This document shows positions 11,501 through 22,200 of a stretch of DNA of 64,000 nucleotides, in pieces. Within the stretch, counting starts at the first letter, position 1, and the number at the start of each line of letters is the position of its first letter. The position numbers were made by a program, and so were the translations under genes. Below the pieces are notes generated by a model. It saw nothing but the letters and a program-made list of their open reading frames with translations. It made no database searches and had not been told where the DNA came from. The DNA is from Yponomeuta sedellus (taxonomy: Eukaryota; Arthropoda; Insecta; Lepidoptera; Yponomeutidae), in the NCBI GenBank assembly GCA_934045075.1, contig OW203725.1, positions 25,087,714 through 25,151,713 on the forward strand, given 5' to 3'.

Positions 11501-13465
11501 ACGCTATCAAGAAATGCGCCGTTCGGCATGTACGATGCTGACAAATGTGCTATCACCTTAAGGCGCTTTCGGGTGCTAACTAGCGCCACCAGTGGAATAT
11601 CATAACTTGTTTTATTATTAGGTTTTATTTCATATAAGTAAACATAAAAAATCTTCATATCTTTAATTTTTAGAAGCTACAGTCTAGAACCACCTAGTAC
11701 CTAGGACCAACCACCGACTTTAATCGATTCCCGCCAAAAACGGCGGTTATTAGCGGAATTCGTTTAAAGTCCTCTGATGTTGATAATACGTTGTGTTCTA
11801 AAATAGTTGTCAAAGACGTTAAGATTATTGATGTTTATTTTTTGAAAAAAAAACCGTATAGTAAAACAAGTTATGATTTTTTGTTCCATTGATGGTTGGC
11901 GCAAGTTAGCACACCAAAGCGCCTTAAAACCTAACCAGCGGCCTTTCTTCAGCGCCGCAAAGTGTGGGTGTCATGCAGCGGCGAGCGCCCGGCGGACACC
12001 GAAGCTCTAGGTCCCCTGCGGTACTGGCCCTACCCCGGCTTGCCCGAGACCTTTTTTCCCTACGATAACACGCCGGGATACCTCAGCCCCATCGTCGCCG
12101 TACAGATGCTGGATCCCAAGAGTGAGTCAGCACCCTCTTTTATATTCGCTGCTACAGACATGTGTCAGAGGTGAGGGCCTTACGATCCTGGGCCCCTATT
12201 TCCTGCCAAGATGACCAACTTATAGCAGATATTAGGTTCCGATCATCATCGTCAACCCATTATGTCCCCTCCGAGGTCCACGGGTCTCTTCCCTGAGGAA
12301 GGTATAGGCCATACTCCACGACGGGGCCGAGTCCGGATTGATGGAGGCTTGAAAGACTAGTGGCTGGTCTTACTGTCCGAAGCTTTCATGCCGCTCTAAG
12401 GCCTCTGATCCATCCGGCAGCCGGCACCGACTGCTTAGGTACCGATAGGTAATTACATTTATTTCGCAAAAATTACAATATTTTTTGACTGCTTATAATT
12501 TATACACGAATTTTTAATTTTTACACTGATTGAGGAGTAATTCTACTCATCACTTTGAGCAACTTCTATTCTTCAACTTTTCTTATCGCGCGAAAAAATA
12601 AAACGCATTCGCTGAAATTTTTTGCTCACATCTGAGAATTTGTAATGCATATCGTACCTATTCTTTATTTCAATTTACGAGAACTTGATGTATATCTACA
12701 TCGACCTACTATGGGTGCGTTCCGAGATGCGATGAAATCGATTACAGTGCCAATCCATATAAGTGTAGTAGGCACAAAAACCTTATATCGTACGAGATAC
12801 TTTGGGTCTAGGTACTAAATTTGGTCGGATTCGCGCTGTAATCGATTTCATCGCATTTCGAAAAGCAGGGTAAGTATGTCGTCTTGAAACCCACATTATT
12901 TTGCCCACATTATTTACCTAATTAAAGAGCTTCGGGCTTTTATAAGAACACGGTTCCTCTAAAACACTCCTCAGAGGCAGTTAAGTAATCTGTAGGTACG
13001 CTTTTACCTTTACCATATAATACCAATAGACTATCGAAGCTGCAATCAATGTGGTTTACACAATTGTGTTTATATAAATAGGACTACTGGTCTATTTATA
13101 TTTAACATAATATAACATTTACATACAGGCACATACATTGCTTCTGGCCCCACACTAGGATACCCAGTGTCGTGGGAACCAGAAACAACAACATCACAAA
13201 CACGTAAACATCCAAGACCTGGGGTTTTTTTTTTGTCCCCAGCTGGGATTCGAACCCGGGACCTCTTGCATGGTAGGCAGATACGCTACTGCTACGCCAC
13301 AGAGGTCGTCAAAAAATTGAAACCGTCTCTTAACCGAATTATGTTTGTTCCCCAGTGCACCAGATAATTAACATCCGGTGCCGCGGCTGGGCGCGCAACA
13401 TCCACTACAGCGAGAGTCTCAAGGACCGTCTGGGCTCCACGCATCTTGAAATCATGATTGACTGA
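8530..13465 (+). CDS. Na+/K+-ATPase beta subunit (beta gene 1), 5' exon missing
   Basis: Encodes a type II membrane glycoprotein that should chaperone and partner a P-type ATPase alpha subunit at the plasma membrane. Coding exons: 8530-8658, 8896-9018, 10198-10376, 10913-11017, 11953-12121, 13356-13465 (stop TGA); all have GT-AG borders and keep frame. The first exon here carries the transmembrane helix (LIYLVMYICIIIFF). The ectodomain has six cysteines in family positions (IEC, QVC, GPC, QPC, VSC, IRC) and four N-glycosylation sequons (NET, NKT, NIS, NTT). Family blocks seen are the FIIKLNR variant of FLKLNK, VWVSCSGE, GYLSPIVAV and CRGWARNI. The coding sequence starts in phase 1, so an upstream exon for a cytoplasmic tail of roughly 40 aa is needed; none was found in 1-8529. 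It is more divergent than genes 2 and 3. A possible poly(A) signal (13874-13879) lies inside a foldback element. Confidence 0.92.
8659..8895 (+). other. Beta gene 1 intron with a short inverted repeat
   Basis: Around 8765-8835 two arms (AACAATTCTGTGTACAGTGT and a reverse-complement stretch containing ACACAGAATTGTT) could pair through TTTGCGAAT/ATTCGCAAA. No function is implied. Confidence 0.5.
9160..9826 (+). pseudogene. Non-LTR retrotransposon ORF2 C-terminal fragment
   Basis: An open frame of about 220 codons encodes the C-terminal part of a reverse transcriptase polyprotein. Motifs include EFVYLGRLFTRDG, the LMYGSETW block, EMRSLRSMC, RWFGHVERM and GKGRPRRT, the typical order after the RT domain in RTE/Craft-like elements. 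The catalytic RT palm and the endonuclease are absent (5' truncation). It sits in the intron of beta gene 1 between 9018 and 10198. Two further fragments of the family are at 15165-15300 (-) and about 59097-59130 (+). The clade assignment is tentative. Confidence 0.8.
9944..9998 (+). repeat. Short tandem repeat, about 19-bp unit
   Basis: A unit containing TTTTTGTCCCAAAAATAGA is repeated about 2.5 times in an intron of beta gene 1. Confidence 0.8.
10566..10700 (-). repeat. Family D repeat end with GAA tail (minus)
   Basis: A minus-strand copy of the family D 3' end (CAGCAGTGGACTACATAATA, then a GAAGAAGAAG tail) in an intron of beta gene 1. A family C-like tail follows at about 10735-10830. 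Confidence 0.55.
11096..11250 (-). repeat. tRNA-like SINE, family C (5'-truncated)
   Basis: The body matches 13106-13270 (GGATACCCTGTGTCGTGGGA and CCCCAGCCGGGGATCGAACC). The tRNA-like A box is missing. It lies in the intron between exons ending 11017 and starting 11953. Confidence 0.6.
11561..11928. mobile_element. Foldback element, family P, full length
   Basis: About 368 bp whose halves are inverted repeats. The outer ends are GGCGCTTTCGGGTGCTAACT and, inverted, AGTTAGCACACCAAAGCGCC; the palindromic centre is near 11732-11756 (CGCCAAAAACGGCGGTTATT). TTAA flanks both ends, so a TTAA target site is likely. No coding capacity. The right end lies 24 bp before the acceptor of the beta gene 1 exon at 11953, next to a good branch-point sequence (CTAAC). 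Confidence 0.8.
12246..12440 (-). repeat. 5S-like SINE, 3' body fragment
   Basis: A minus-strand 3' body similar to 20425-20640: ACGGGTCTCTTCCCTGAGGA, GCCGGCACCGAC and related blocks. The 5S-like promoter part is missing. It lies in the last intron of beta gene 1. Confidence 0.6.
12716..12850. mobile_element. Small MITE
   Basis: Inverted ends ATGCGATGAAATCGATTACA (left) and TGTAATCGATTTCATCGCAT (right) bound a 135-bp element in the last intron of beta gene 1. No coding capacity; superfamily not determined. Confidence 0.75.
13106..13308 (-). repeat. tRNA-like SINE, family C
   Basis: One of the better family C copies. On the minus strand it has an A box around TGGCGTAGCAGTAGCG, B box GGGTTCGAATCCC, an A-rich linker and a conserved 3' body. 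It ends 47 bp before the last exon of beta gene 1. The anticodon loop is not tRNA-like enough to call a functional tRNA. Confidence 0.75.
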
Positions 13466-13660
13466 ACCTGCACCTCCCAAGCGCCTCTTGCCTTAGTTTA
13501 ATATGCAATGTTGGCTCTATCTTGTCCAGGCTACGTAGCGGGCACTGGCGTAGACAGGTGGGAGCCTGGTATGGAGCCTCTCAAATTTCCAAACAAGAAT
13601 ATTGGGTCACTGCATTTTGCGGTTAGACCATCCGTTTTCGAAGCCCCCCTGGAAATTAAC

Positions 13661-14046
13661 CTCGTAACGGTGCAAACTTCTTTACACGTTTTTTTATATT
13701 TCTTTTCTGTCTATCGTTTTCAAATTTTAAAATGACGTCACTCATTTTGAGTTTTCCCTCATTTTTAGCATTACTACTGTAAAGTGAGGCCTAGTCGAGA
13801 TGTAAATCTCGACTAGGCCTCACTATTTTTACCAGCTTATTCCGTTTTTGTCCCGTTTTCTGTTTTTATTATAAATAAAATAAATAAAACACAAGGTTCC
13901 AGTTTTATTATTTACAAACGTTTCACAACACTACATTGGCGCCCCAATTGGACGCCAATGTAGTGTGACGTAATTTTAAATTTTGAACATTATAGACAGA
14001 AAAGAAATATAAAAAAAATATGTAAAGAGGTTTGCACCGTTACAAC
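13661..14046. mobile_element. Foldback element with internal hairpins
   Basis: About 80-bp inverted arms (left 13664-13740, right 13966-14044) share GTAACGGTGCAAAC and TTTATATTTCTTTTCTGTCT. Inside are a perfect 18-bp-stem hairpin at about 13785-13824 (GTGAGGCCTAGTCGAGAT with its complement) and a second one with arms ACATTGGCG/CGCCAATGT near 13933-13962. It begins about 200 bp after the stop codon of beta gene 1 and contains AATAAA motifs (13874-13890). An end of the same family is at 34756-34785. Confidence 0.8.
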
Positions 14047-14870
14047 TTAAAGGACGCTAACGGCTGTCTCTATCACGGTAACCCATATGGCGTGATATTT
14101 AACATGATTCAGAAAAGACCTGCAGAATTTATTCTACTCATCAATAAAAAAGTAGCTGATAAAATAGTAGTTTCTGACACTTATGATGTTTTATGTAGAG
14201 CATTTGATACCTATATGTTTTCATGATTTCAGACATAATCCTAGAATAAAACTTGTTTGTATTGATGCGTAGTACAAACCCTTAAGTTATGAGAAACACA
14301 TTGTGGAGGGGGGCTTAAGTATGTAATGTAATTTATAATGACATGATTGATACTTCCTTTCTTACCTCATACTTAACTGGTAATGCATCATGCACGGCCA
14401 GGGAAGAATGAGGTATTCACGGTTATGCATTCAACATGATGCATGACTGGTTCATAATAAATTTGTAACGTTATGCAACTTCCCATCGTATCTAAATTAA
14501 CTTTGGCAAGAGTTTAGATTAACACCTGATTACAAAATAAACCAGAAAGCTGCCCGTACTAGATTTTTTATACATTATGTATAATTATAGTGACTTACAC
14601 TGTTTTCCCAAATTTAGTCATGTGTAAGAATGTTTACAAATCTATTGTGTTTAAATACATATCAACACAGAAGTGTACTTAATAAATTAAACGATACGCT
14701 GTGCCTCTAGTCGAACCGCCCAGAAATCTGTGTTTCAGTTAAAACAACCAGTAAATTTAACTACAAAATTTATTTAACACATAAATTAGTTGTAAGACAA
14801 AATAATTTACAAAATCTTTTTGCTAATTGGTACTTTTGTTTTTCCAAATGTTACAGATATATGGCTAAAC
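14047..14870. other. Intergenic stretch between convergent beta genes 1 and 2
   Basis: Nothing convincing was seen. A 64-codon open frame begins inside the foldback end and has no family features. Confidence 0.5.
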
Positions 14871-14873
14871 TTT

Positions 14874-15046
14874 CAGGGCCGCGTTTCATAAAACTACAAT
14901 TCAGTTTACTATGACAATTTGATGAACATTGCGATGAACTATTGCTATACAATTCAACTTACTACGTAATCTGTACGTTAATCGGCTCTGCAATGTAATT
15001 CGACTGTTATAGTATACCATGAATTGTAGTTATGAAATGGCCCCAT
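14874..15046. mobile_element. MITE with GGGCC ends
   Basis: Inverted ends GGGCCGCGTTTCATAAAACT and, on the right, ATGAAATGGCCCC with CTACAATTC/GAATTGTAG next to them. About 170 bp, non-coding. A degraded relative may lie at 15965-16060. Confidence 0.7.
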
Positions 15047-15164
15047 TTCTTATCATTGTTGAAGCCTGATCATGAAAATACAAACCTCGCCATATTGCGG
15101 AAAATCGGACGAACTTATTCTTTTGCAGCTGGACACTAACTTGAATAATTTTTGTTAAACGACA

Positions 15165-15300
15165 TAACCTCAGCCTGTAGCCCAGAGGGATAGGCAGAGA
15201 CCAGGGACTGCTAGTTGCCACGATCCTGACAGATCACCTTCGCTTCGTCAACGTTCATTAGTCGTTGCTTCGGGCTTCGGGCACGCCGGCTTCAGGTATT
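15165..15300 (-). repeat. 3' fragment of the LINE seen at 9160-9826
   Basis: The reverse strand repeats the C-terminal coding end and 3' tail of the 9160-9826 element (AACGTTGACGAAGCGAAGGT, CTGTCAGGATCGTGGCAACT, AGTCCCTGGTCTCTGCC). Only about 135 bp remain. Confidence 0.75.
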
Positions 15301-16279
15301 CTTTTCTGGTCGATTTTCTTCTTTTTTTCACGGCTTGGTCGTAAGGACTGGTTGGAAGTACAAACAGCTCTTCTGTCACGTATCTTTCCACTCTATCGGG
15401 ATAAGCATTTTGACGACACCAAAGTGTCAAAACATGTATGTATTTGACAGTTCGGAGTTGGCTAATTTAGACAACCCCGAGCAGTGAAGGATTCAGGTAG
15501 TAAACCAGATCTTAAAAGAGACGGAAGTATTGGTAAGTAAGAATATACGTTCTTTTCGTTCATTCGATAAAATAATATTACATTTCCAAAGATGATGACA
15601 TAGAGTTTTAAACCACACTCAATTCAATATATTCTCTTCCGATCACACAATGCATTTCGAGTTGTAAATAACTGTAATATTAGGTATTACTTGAGATAAT
15701 TAGGATTGACTTTTTAATACTATTCAAAAGTTACGCAGAATTTTGTGTTGCATTGATTCAAAACGTCTATAGGTTATTGACAATTTTTTATGCCTCCTCT
15801 TGGTGATAAAATTCTCTCACTAACTTCTAAACTACTAGAGGTCAGTGAGGGAACTTTAAAACATTAGTCTAGCTGGTTAACATTGTTAATGAGAACCATG
15901 ACAAGAGTTAGGACTAATTCTGGAAATACCATGCCCTAGACCATTTACCTTTCACAATATCTGAACGGGCATATTACATTCAACTACAATCTATGGTTTA
16001 CTATGACAATTCGGTGTAGATGGCATACGCGATTACCCTACACTCCTACAGGTTAACAAGTACGAAGTCACGGCTACGCAATGTTCAACGAATTATAATA
16101 AAAAATTATGAATTGTACACATTTATGAAGCACTATCCCGCAGCTATTTTCATACAAATTCTGTTTATATTCAAAATTCCGCTGTCATCTCGTAAAACCT
16201 CATGAAGACATTGTAAAACGTTTCAGGTCGTTCGCTGCTGTTGTTGTGCATTGCTAGACTGTTACTAGGCACGGCCAGG

Positions 16280-19200
16280 CTACTCAATCAAAAGCTCCAC
16301 GTGTACTGAGCCCATGGCGTCGTGCCGGTCGTATTTGATGTTTTGCGCCCACGCGCGGCACTCCACGTTGATCAGCACGCCCGCTGGAATGGACGGAAGG
16401 AGATTATGAGACTCTGACCTAGTTACAGGTAAAGCTGGACTGTGAAAGAAATTATGGAGCTCATTCTAGTGTTATTCTAGTTACTTACAATCTTTTATCT
16501 TACTACTTTAAACGAGCTATTCTTGATATTATGGAATTTTGTCTTCAGGTACTTTCCGGGACTATAGGGATCTAGCTAGGTTTAATTTTTAATAACCTCG
16601 TTTTGTCCATGTTTTAAGGCATGAAAATTGAGCAGAGGCCAAGTCCGGGTTGGTAGACGATTGTAAGACAGTGGCGGGCAATACTAATAACTTCCGACAG
16701 GAACTTATTAAGCCGACCATAAGTCCTCTGACATAGTTTAACAACTGCCATGTTACATGACAGCCGGCACCAACGGCTTAGCGAAGCACGGAAGTGCTCG
16801 GAAAAAATGCCACTAGCGGTAGTCACGGGATGGTCCAGCACCTGACCGCGCCTGATCGTTGGTGATTGGATTGGAAGCAACAGCTTAACCCTAGTGATTG
16901 ATTCCAAGAAGTCGGTTGGATTTTGCGTTTGTTCGTTTTCTTTAATTTTATTTTCTTTCATGTTACTAGATTGTCTAGCATTTATTGTGTTTATCACCCA
17001 ACTTAAATGGTAAAGACAATTAAAGATACTGACGCTTTCAAGGCGAAAGAGTGCAAGTTTTCCGATTGGATTCTAACATATAGTTGTAGTCGTCCTTAAA
17101 AGCCTATAGAGTCTAAGGTGGCAGGTAGACCACAAATTAGCTAAGGATGTTTCTTTCATTCTATCTAAAATCCTGTTCTCGACACTTAATATTTAAGTGG
17201 GATTTTCTACAGTGAAGGCAGTAGCCTATCTAGTTTACGTGGACTGAGAAAGAGGCCCGTGAGGCCTATGTTAAGCAGAAGAGTACGGACTGATTGATTG
17301 ATCTCGATCTAAATAAAATGCCTGAGTTCTGACGAAGAGTCGTACAGAATTTCCGTATCGGTAAAATCTTAGGATGGCTACTTACTTCTAGGCCGCGTGA
17401 AATGGACGGCGACGAGCGGGCTGAGGTAGCCTTCCTGGTTGCTGTACGGGAAGTAGTACCCGGGGAATCCCCGGTACGGCAGGTACTGAATGGGGCCCAC
17501 GCTCTCACGGTCCGCCGGGTTCTCGCCCTGGCATGAGACCCACACCATCTTTAGCTGCGGAAGAGCAGAGGCTCACTGTATTGGGTTATCCATTCAGACA
17601 TTTCCTACGAGTAAGTGTAGAAATTCAGTCTTTGAAATTTTGGAGAAGGTTAAAACTCTGCTGTGTGGCCTAGAGAATAGCACCAACCCAATACTTTCCG
17701 CGGGTGTCGTAAGGCGACTAAGGGACACAAACCAGGAGGTGGGCAGCAGCGCCCCCTGCAGTACAATTCCACCGAACTGCGATCCCCAACCCGCATGCCC
17801 AGCGTGGATATTATGGGCATTACCCCCTATGATAGCACAACGTGGCGCTCTTTAGGGGAAGGCTATGTCCAGCAGTGGACTAGTATAGCCTGACGACGAC
17901 GGAGGTTAAAACAATCTATTGAAGTGATCTTAATCTTAAGAAGTGACGAAGTAGGGCCTCAGAAAAGGTTACAACGGTGGCATTGACACTGTGAGTTATA
18001 AAAATATTGATGGAAATTGAATGCTTTTACAGGAGGTAGTTTTAAAACAGTCGACTTTATGGCGATTTTGGGGTGACAGTAATACGAAAGTTTTTAAACC
18101 ACAATAGAATAGTTGTTTAAGACCAAGAATACTCACATAATCCTTATCATAAGCCGTCCTGTTCCGTATATGGTCTACTAAATCCTTCGGCATAGCCTTG
18201 GGCAGCGAGTCAGCGCTGTCATAGAAGTGCGGCTCCCATCCAAAGATCTTGTTTAGCTTGAGAAAGATGCAGGGTGTGGATTTGTTGTAGGCGAACCCGT
18301 TTTCGTAGGTGCAGGGTCCCCAGGACCCCACGTCCACGTCGCAGACTTTGCCGGCTGGTGGTGGTAGCTTGAAATCGCAGTTGTGGATGTTCTGGCCGGC
18401 TCGCGCGGTCTTACCGGCTCGTTTATATACTGGGAAGGAAGATTAAAGTTAAGTAAAAAGTATATGAGCTTTAGGGTAAGTAAATTTGTGTGCCTCTCGC
18501 AATAAATGCTAGCGGTAGGTTCTAAAAATAGAACCTATAGTCTAGAACTAAATAAAAATATTCATGTTTACTTTTACATAAAAACTTAGTATAAAACGTG
18601 TTTCTCGAAGACTAACATTTTTTATTCTACTGATAACAGCTGTCAGTTGCAATTTGTAAAAAAAACTTAACAAAGGGCACAGTAAATTAGAAACCTATTT
18701 AGAGGCTAGAAATTCCACCCATGCCGGGATTCGAACCCGCGACCTCTGGCTATCTCTGGCCAGAGATACTGGACCTGGAGATAGTGACCTCTGGCCAGCG
18801 CTCTTTCCAACTGAGCTAATGGGCGACTCACCGGCTTCAGTGAAATTTCGAACCTCTTTACAACATTCTCTGTATTACGTACAAGCCGTGACATCTGGCT
18901 GAAGTAATTTGCATCACTTGCAGCCCCGATTACCTACTTTGCAGTTAGGTTTTACATCGGAATGATATCACTGTACCCACATGATTATATATTATTTCTA
19001 ATGCACTAACCCTACCTGTCACTGCTTGTACGTAATACAGAGAATGTTGTAAAGAGGTTCGAAATTTCACTGATGCCGGTGAGTCACCATTAGCTCAGTT
19101 GGAAAGAGCGCTGGCACGGATAGCCAGAGGTCACGGGTTCGAATCCCGGCATGGGTGAAATTTTTAGCCTCTAAATAGGTTTTTAAAGAAACGCCATGTC

Positions 19201-22200
19201 AACGCGAGTTTGTCTGTAAGCTAATCAGTGCAGCAATTTTCTCAATTGCATAGACAGTTTACACTTGACACACTCGTGTCTAATTCAATTACCTGCGCCG
19301 TTCCGTGATACGCGGAACACATCAATGTGTGGCCCTCGTCTTCCCACAGGATAATTGCTTTTAAAGGGTCAGCTCGGCAGACTAGTCAAGTCGGGTAAAT
19401 ACAGTCGACGCCAGATCAAACTTTACATACTAAAAACAGGGGGCTTGCTATAAAAAGCTATAATAAAGAAGTATCGTTACATACAAGTTTCCTAAAAACA
19501 TTGCAATTTTTCTACGAGGAAAAGACGTATAGACAGATTAAATAAATGCCCTTAGAAGTATTATCTTGTGTCGGGACGCCAGCTGATTAAAAAAACTGAC
19601 AGTTATTAGAGGGCGTTTTGGCATAATTACGGATAGTCATCGATGAAGAGACGAGGCTAAAATTTGTATTAATCGGTCAAATAGTATGGCACACGTTTTC
19701 TTACATTACAGCGCAATTTAGAAATATTATCGATCACGAAGTTTCACGACCGAAGGGAAGGAAAGACATTGTCATGGGTATTAGTGCCAATAAAGTCCCG
19801 ATCTATTTACCATTTAACCATAGTTAGAAATTAAAAATATGAACCGTTTGCTGTGGGATACAGTGGGGTAATGCAGCCAACTTTAAGGTTCTTCGGAATA
19901 CTAACTAGCGCCTATAATCGAAAAAAAATCATAACTTGTGTTATAATAGTTTTTTTATTTAAAAGTGAACATGAGAAATCTTTAACAAATGTGAAAACTA
20001 TTTTTAGGACCTACAAGTCTAGAACCTAGAATCAACAACCAAGGACTTAAATCACTCTCCGCCAAAAACGGCCGTTTTTAGCGGCAATCGATTAAAGTCC
20101 TAGGATATGGCGCTAGTTAGCGCCCCTAAGCACCTTAAAGGTTCTTTTCACCTTTGGGTCGAGGTCGTATCGGGGCGATTTGATTGATCGTTATTTTTTG
20201 TTTCTTCTGTGTTAATACGAATATGAATGCTTCCTTAAACCCTTGGCTTTCAAGCGGCCAAAGTCTTGTTAGCGCTCCATCGGTGTGCTCCATCGCTAAA
20301 AGGGTAAAGTGGCCACGGAGCTGCGTGAGCTCCAGGCTAGCGACTGGCAGGAGACCGCGCAGAGACAAGTGGTTACTTCTTGTGTTGAAGGCCAGGACCC
20401 ACTTCGGGTCGCTGAGCCAGCGGAGTCATCATCATAAACCCATTATGTACCCACCGAGAGGCACGTTACGGGTCTCTTCCCTGAGGAAGGTATAGGCCAA
20501 CTCTACCAATGGGGTTAATTCGGGATTGGTAGAGGCTTGCAAGACTAGTGGCTGGTCTTACTGTCAGAAGAGTTCAAGCCGACCTAAGGCCTCTGACTTC
20601 GCTTAAAGACTGCGATCTATCGACGGCAGCCGGCACCAACGCTTAACGCGCCTCGCGAAGCACCGAGCCGCTCGGAAAATTGCCACTAGCATTAGACATA
20701 GACGGTCACCCATCCATGAACTGAACGCGCTCTATGTTGCTTAACCTTCGTCACCGTTACAATCACTCAGCAGCCGTGGCAACGAGCGATTCCAGCGAAG
20801 CCAGCGGAGTAAGTAATATGAATTCGTAAAATTAAGATGGTCGATGTTCAAGAAAGAACTATATAATTGGCTGTGCCAAAAGTGCTGTTATTCCGTAAAT
20901 GAATTACTGTAATAAAGCTAAGTAGTGACATTTGACATTCCAGCGATTTTTTTTTATTATTTTATTTGAATCTATTTTACTTACAATGCAATTGACATTT
21001 CAATTACAATATTTCACCTTGACATTGTATAAGATTAACAACGTACATTTAGCACTTGACAGATTTGATATTTGTAATTCAGAATGGTATTTTGAGATTT
21101 CTATTATATATAAATAAACTTTAATAACATATTTGCATATTAGAACATACCTAACAGAATGTGAGCACATATTTAATAACATGTCATCATAATGTACCAC
21201 GATCTAAGCAGATAAATTTTATTTATTTTATTTTATTTATAATATAACCCACTCACATTTCAAAAAGTGCAGCAGCTTATCGATCCAGGTCTTGTAGCTG
21301 GCGGGTTCGTTGCCCCGGTACCGGATGATGCTGCTGGCCTCCTCTGTGGGCATGGGCCGGAAGCCCAGGCCGGGGTTGGTGCCGATGATGCTCTTGTCCA
21401 GCTGCCACATCGGCTGCCGCGCGTCCAGCAGCTGCAGGAATGTCCACATGCAGATCGCCACGAGGATCGCCAGTGACACGTAGAAGATGAAGTAGAACAG
21501 CAAGATTTTGGCTGTGGGAGGAAGATGGCGACTGTTAGGGGCGGCGTGTGAACACGGGACCTACGTTTTACCTAAAACCGGCCAAGTGCGAGTCAGACTC
21601 GCGCACCGAGGGTTCCGTACAAACCTGTATTATAGACCTGAGTATTTGGTATGAATTTCAATTTAATACCTCTACGCGTTTATGAGGAAATGGGTAGTAA
21701 GTTTAAAATTATTAAAAAAAAATATATTATGTGATGTAACTAAAAATTTATGGTTTTCGTAATTTTTCCTTTATCTATCCTATAAGACGTTGCTTCGTAC
21801 CAAATTTCAAGATTCTGAGTTCACGGGAAGCACCCTGTAGGTTTTGATTCCCTTGCAAGTGTCGAAAATTTGCGGCATAAACGGCTGTATCTTTTGATTG
21901 CGTTGGCTTAGAAGTTTGATTTTTTCACAGCTTCAAGGGACAGTAGACCTGAGTAATTGATATAAATTTCAGCTTCATACCTCCACGCGTTCCTGAGAAA
22001 AAGGGTCTTGACAGACGGACGGACGGACAGACGGACAACAAAGTGATCCTATAAGGGTTCCGTTTTTTCCTTTTGAGGTACGGAACCCTAATAAATGAAC
22101 GCGATTTAACCCGTTTAATATATAACTACGGGACTTTTACGGCCGAATACTCAAACGTCATTCAAATATTTAAAGGCATCTTAAGTAATTGACAAGCCGT

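Noticed and set aside
13930..13962. Primer-binding site of an LTR retrotransposon (TGGCGCC)
   Set aside because: The TGGCGCC-like string is part of a hairpin inside a foldback element; no LTRs, gag or pol are nearby.
20705..20765. 5S rRNA gene
   Set aside because: Only the internal-promoter half resembles 5S rRNA and it continues into a repeat body shared with other copies. It is a SINE.
22015..22040. GGAC microsatellite as a functional element
   Set aside because: It is an internal part of an interspersed repeat and varies in length between the two copies as ordinary slippage would produce.
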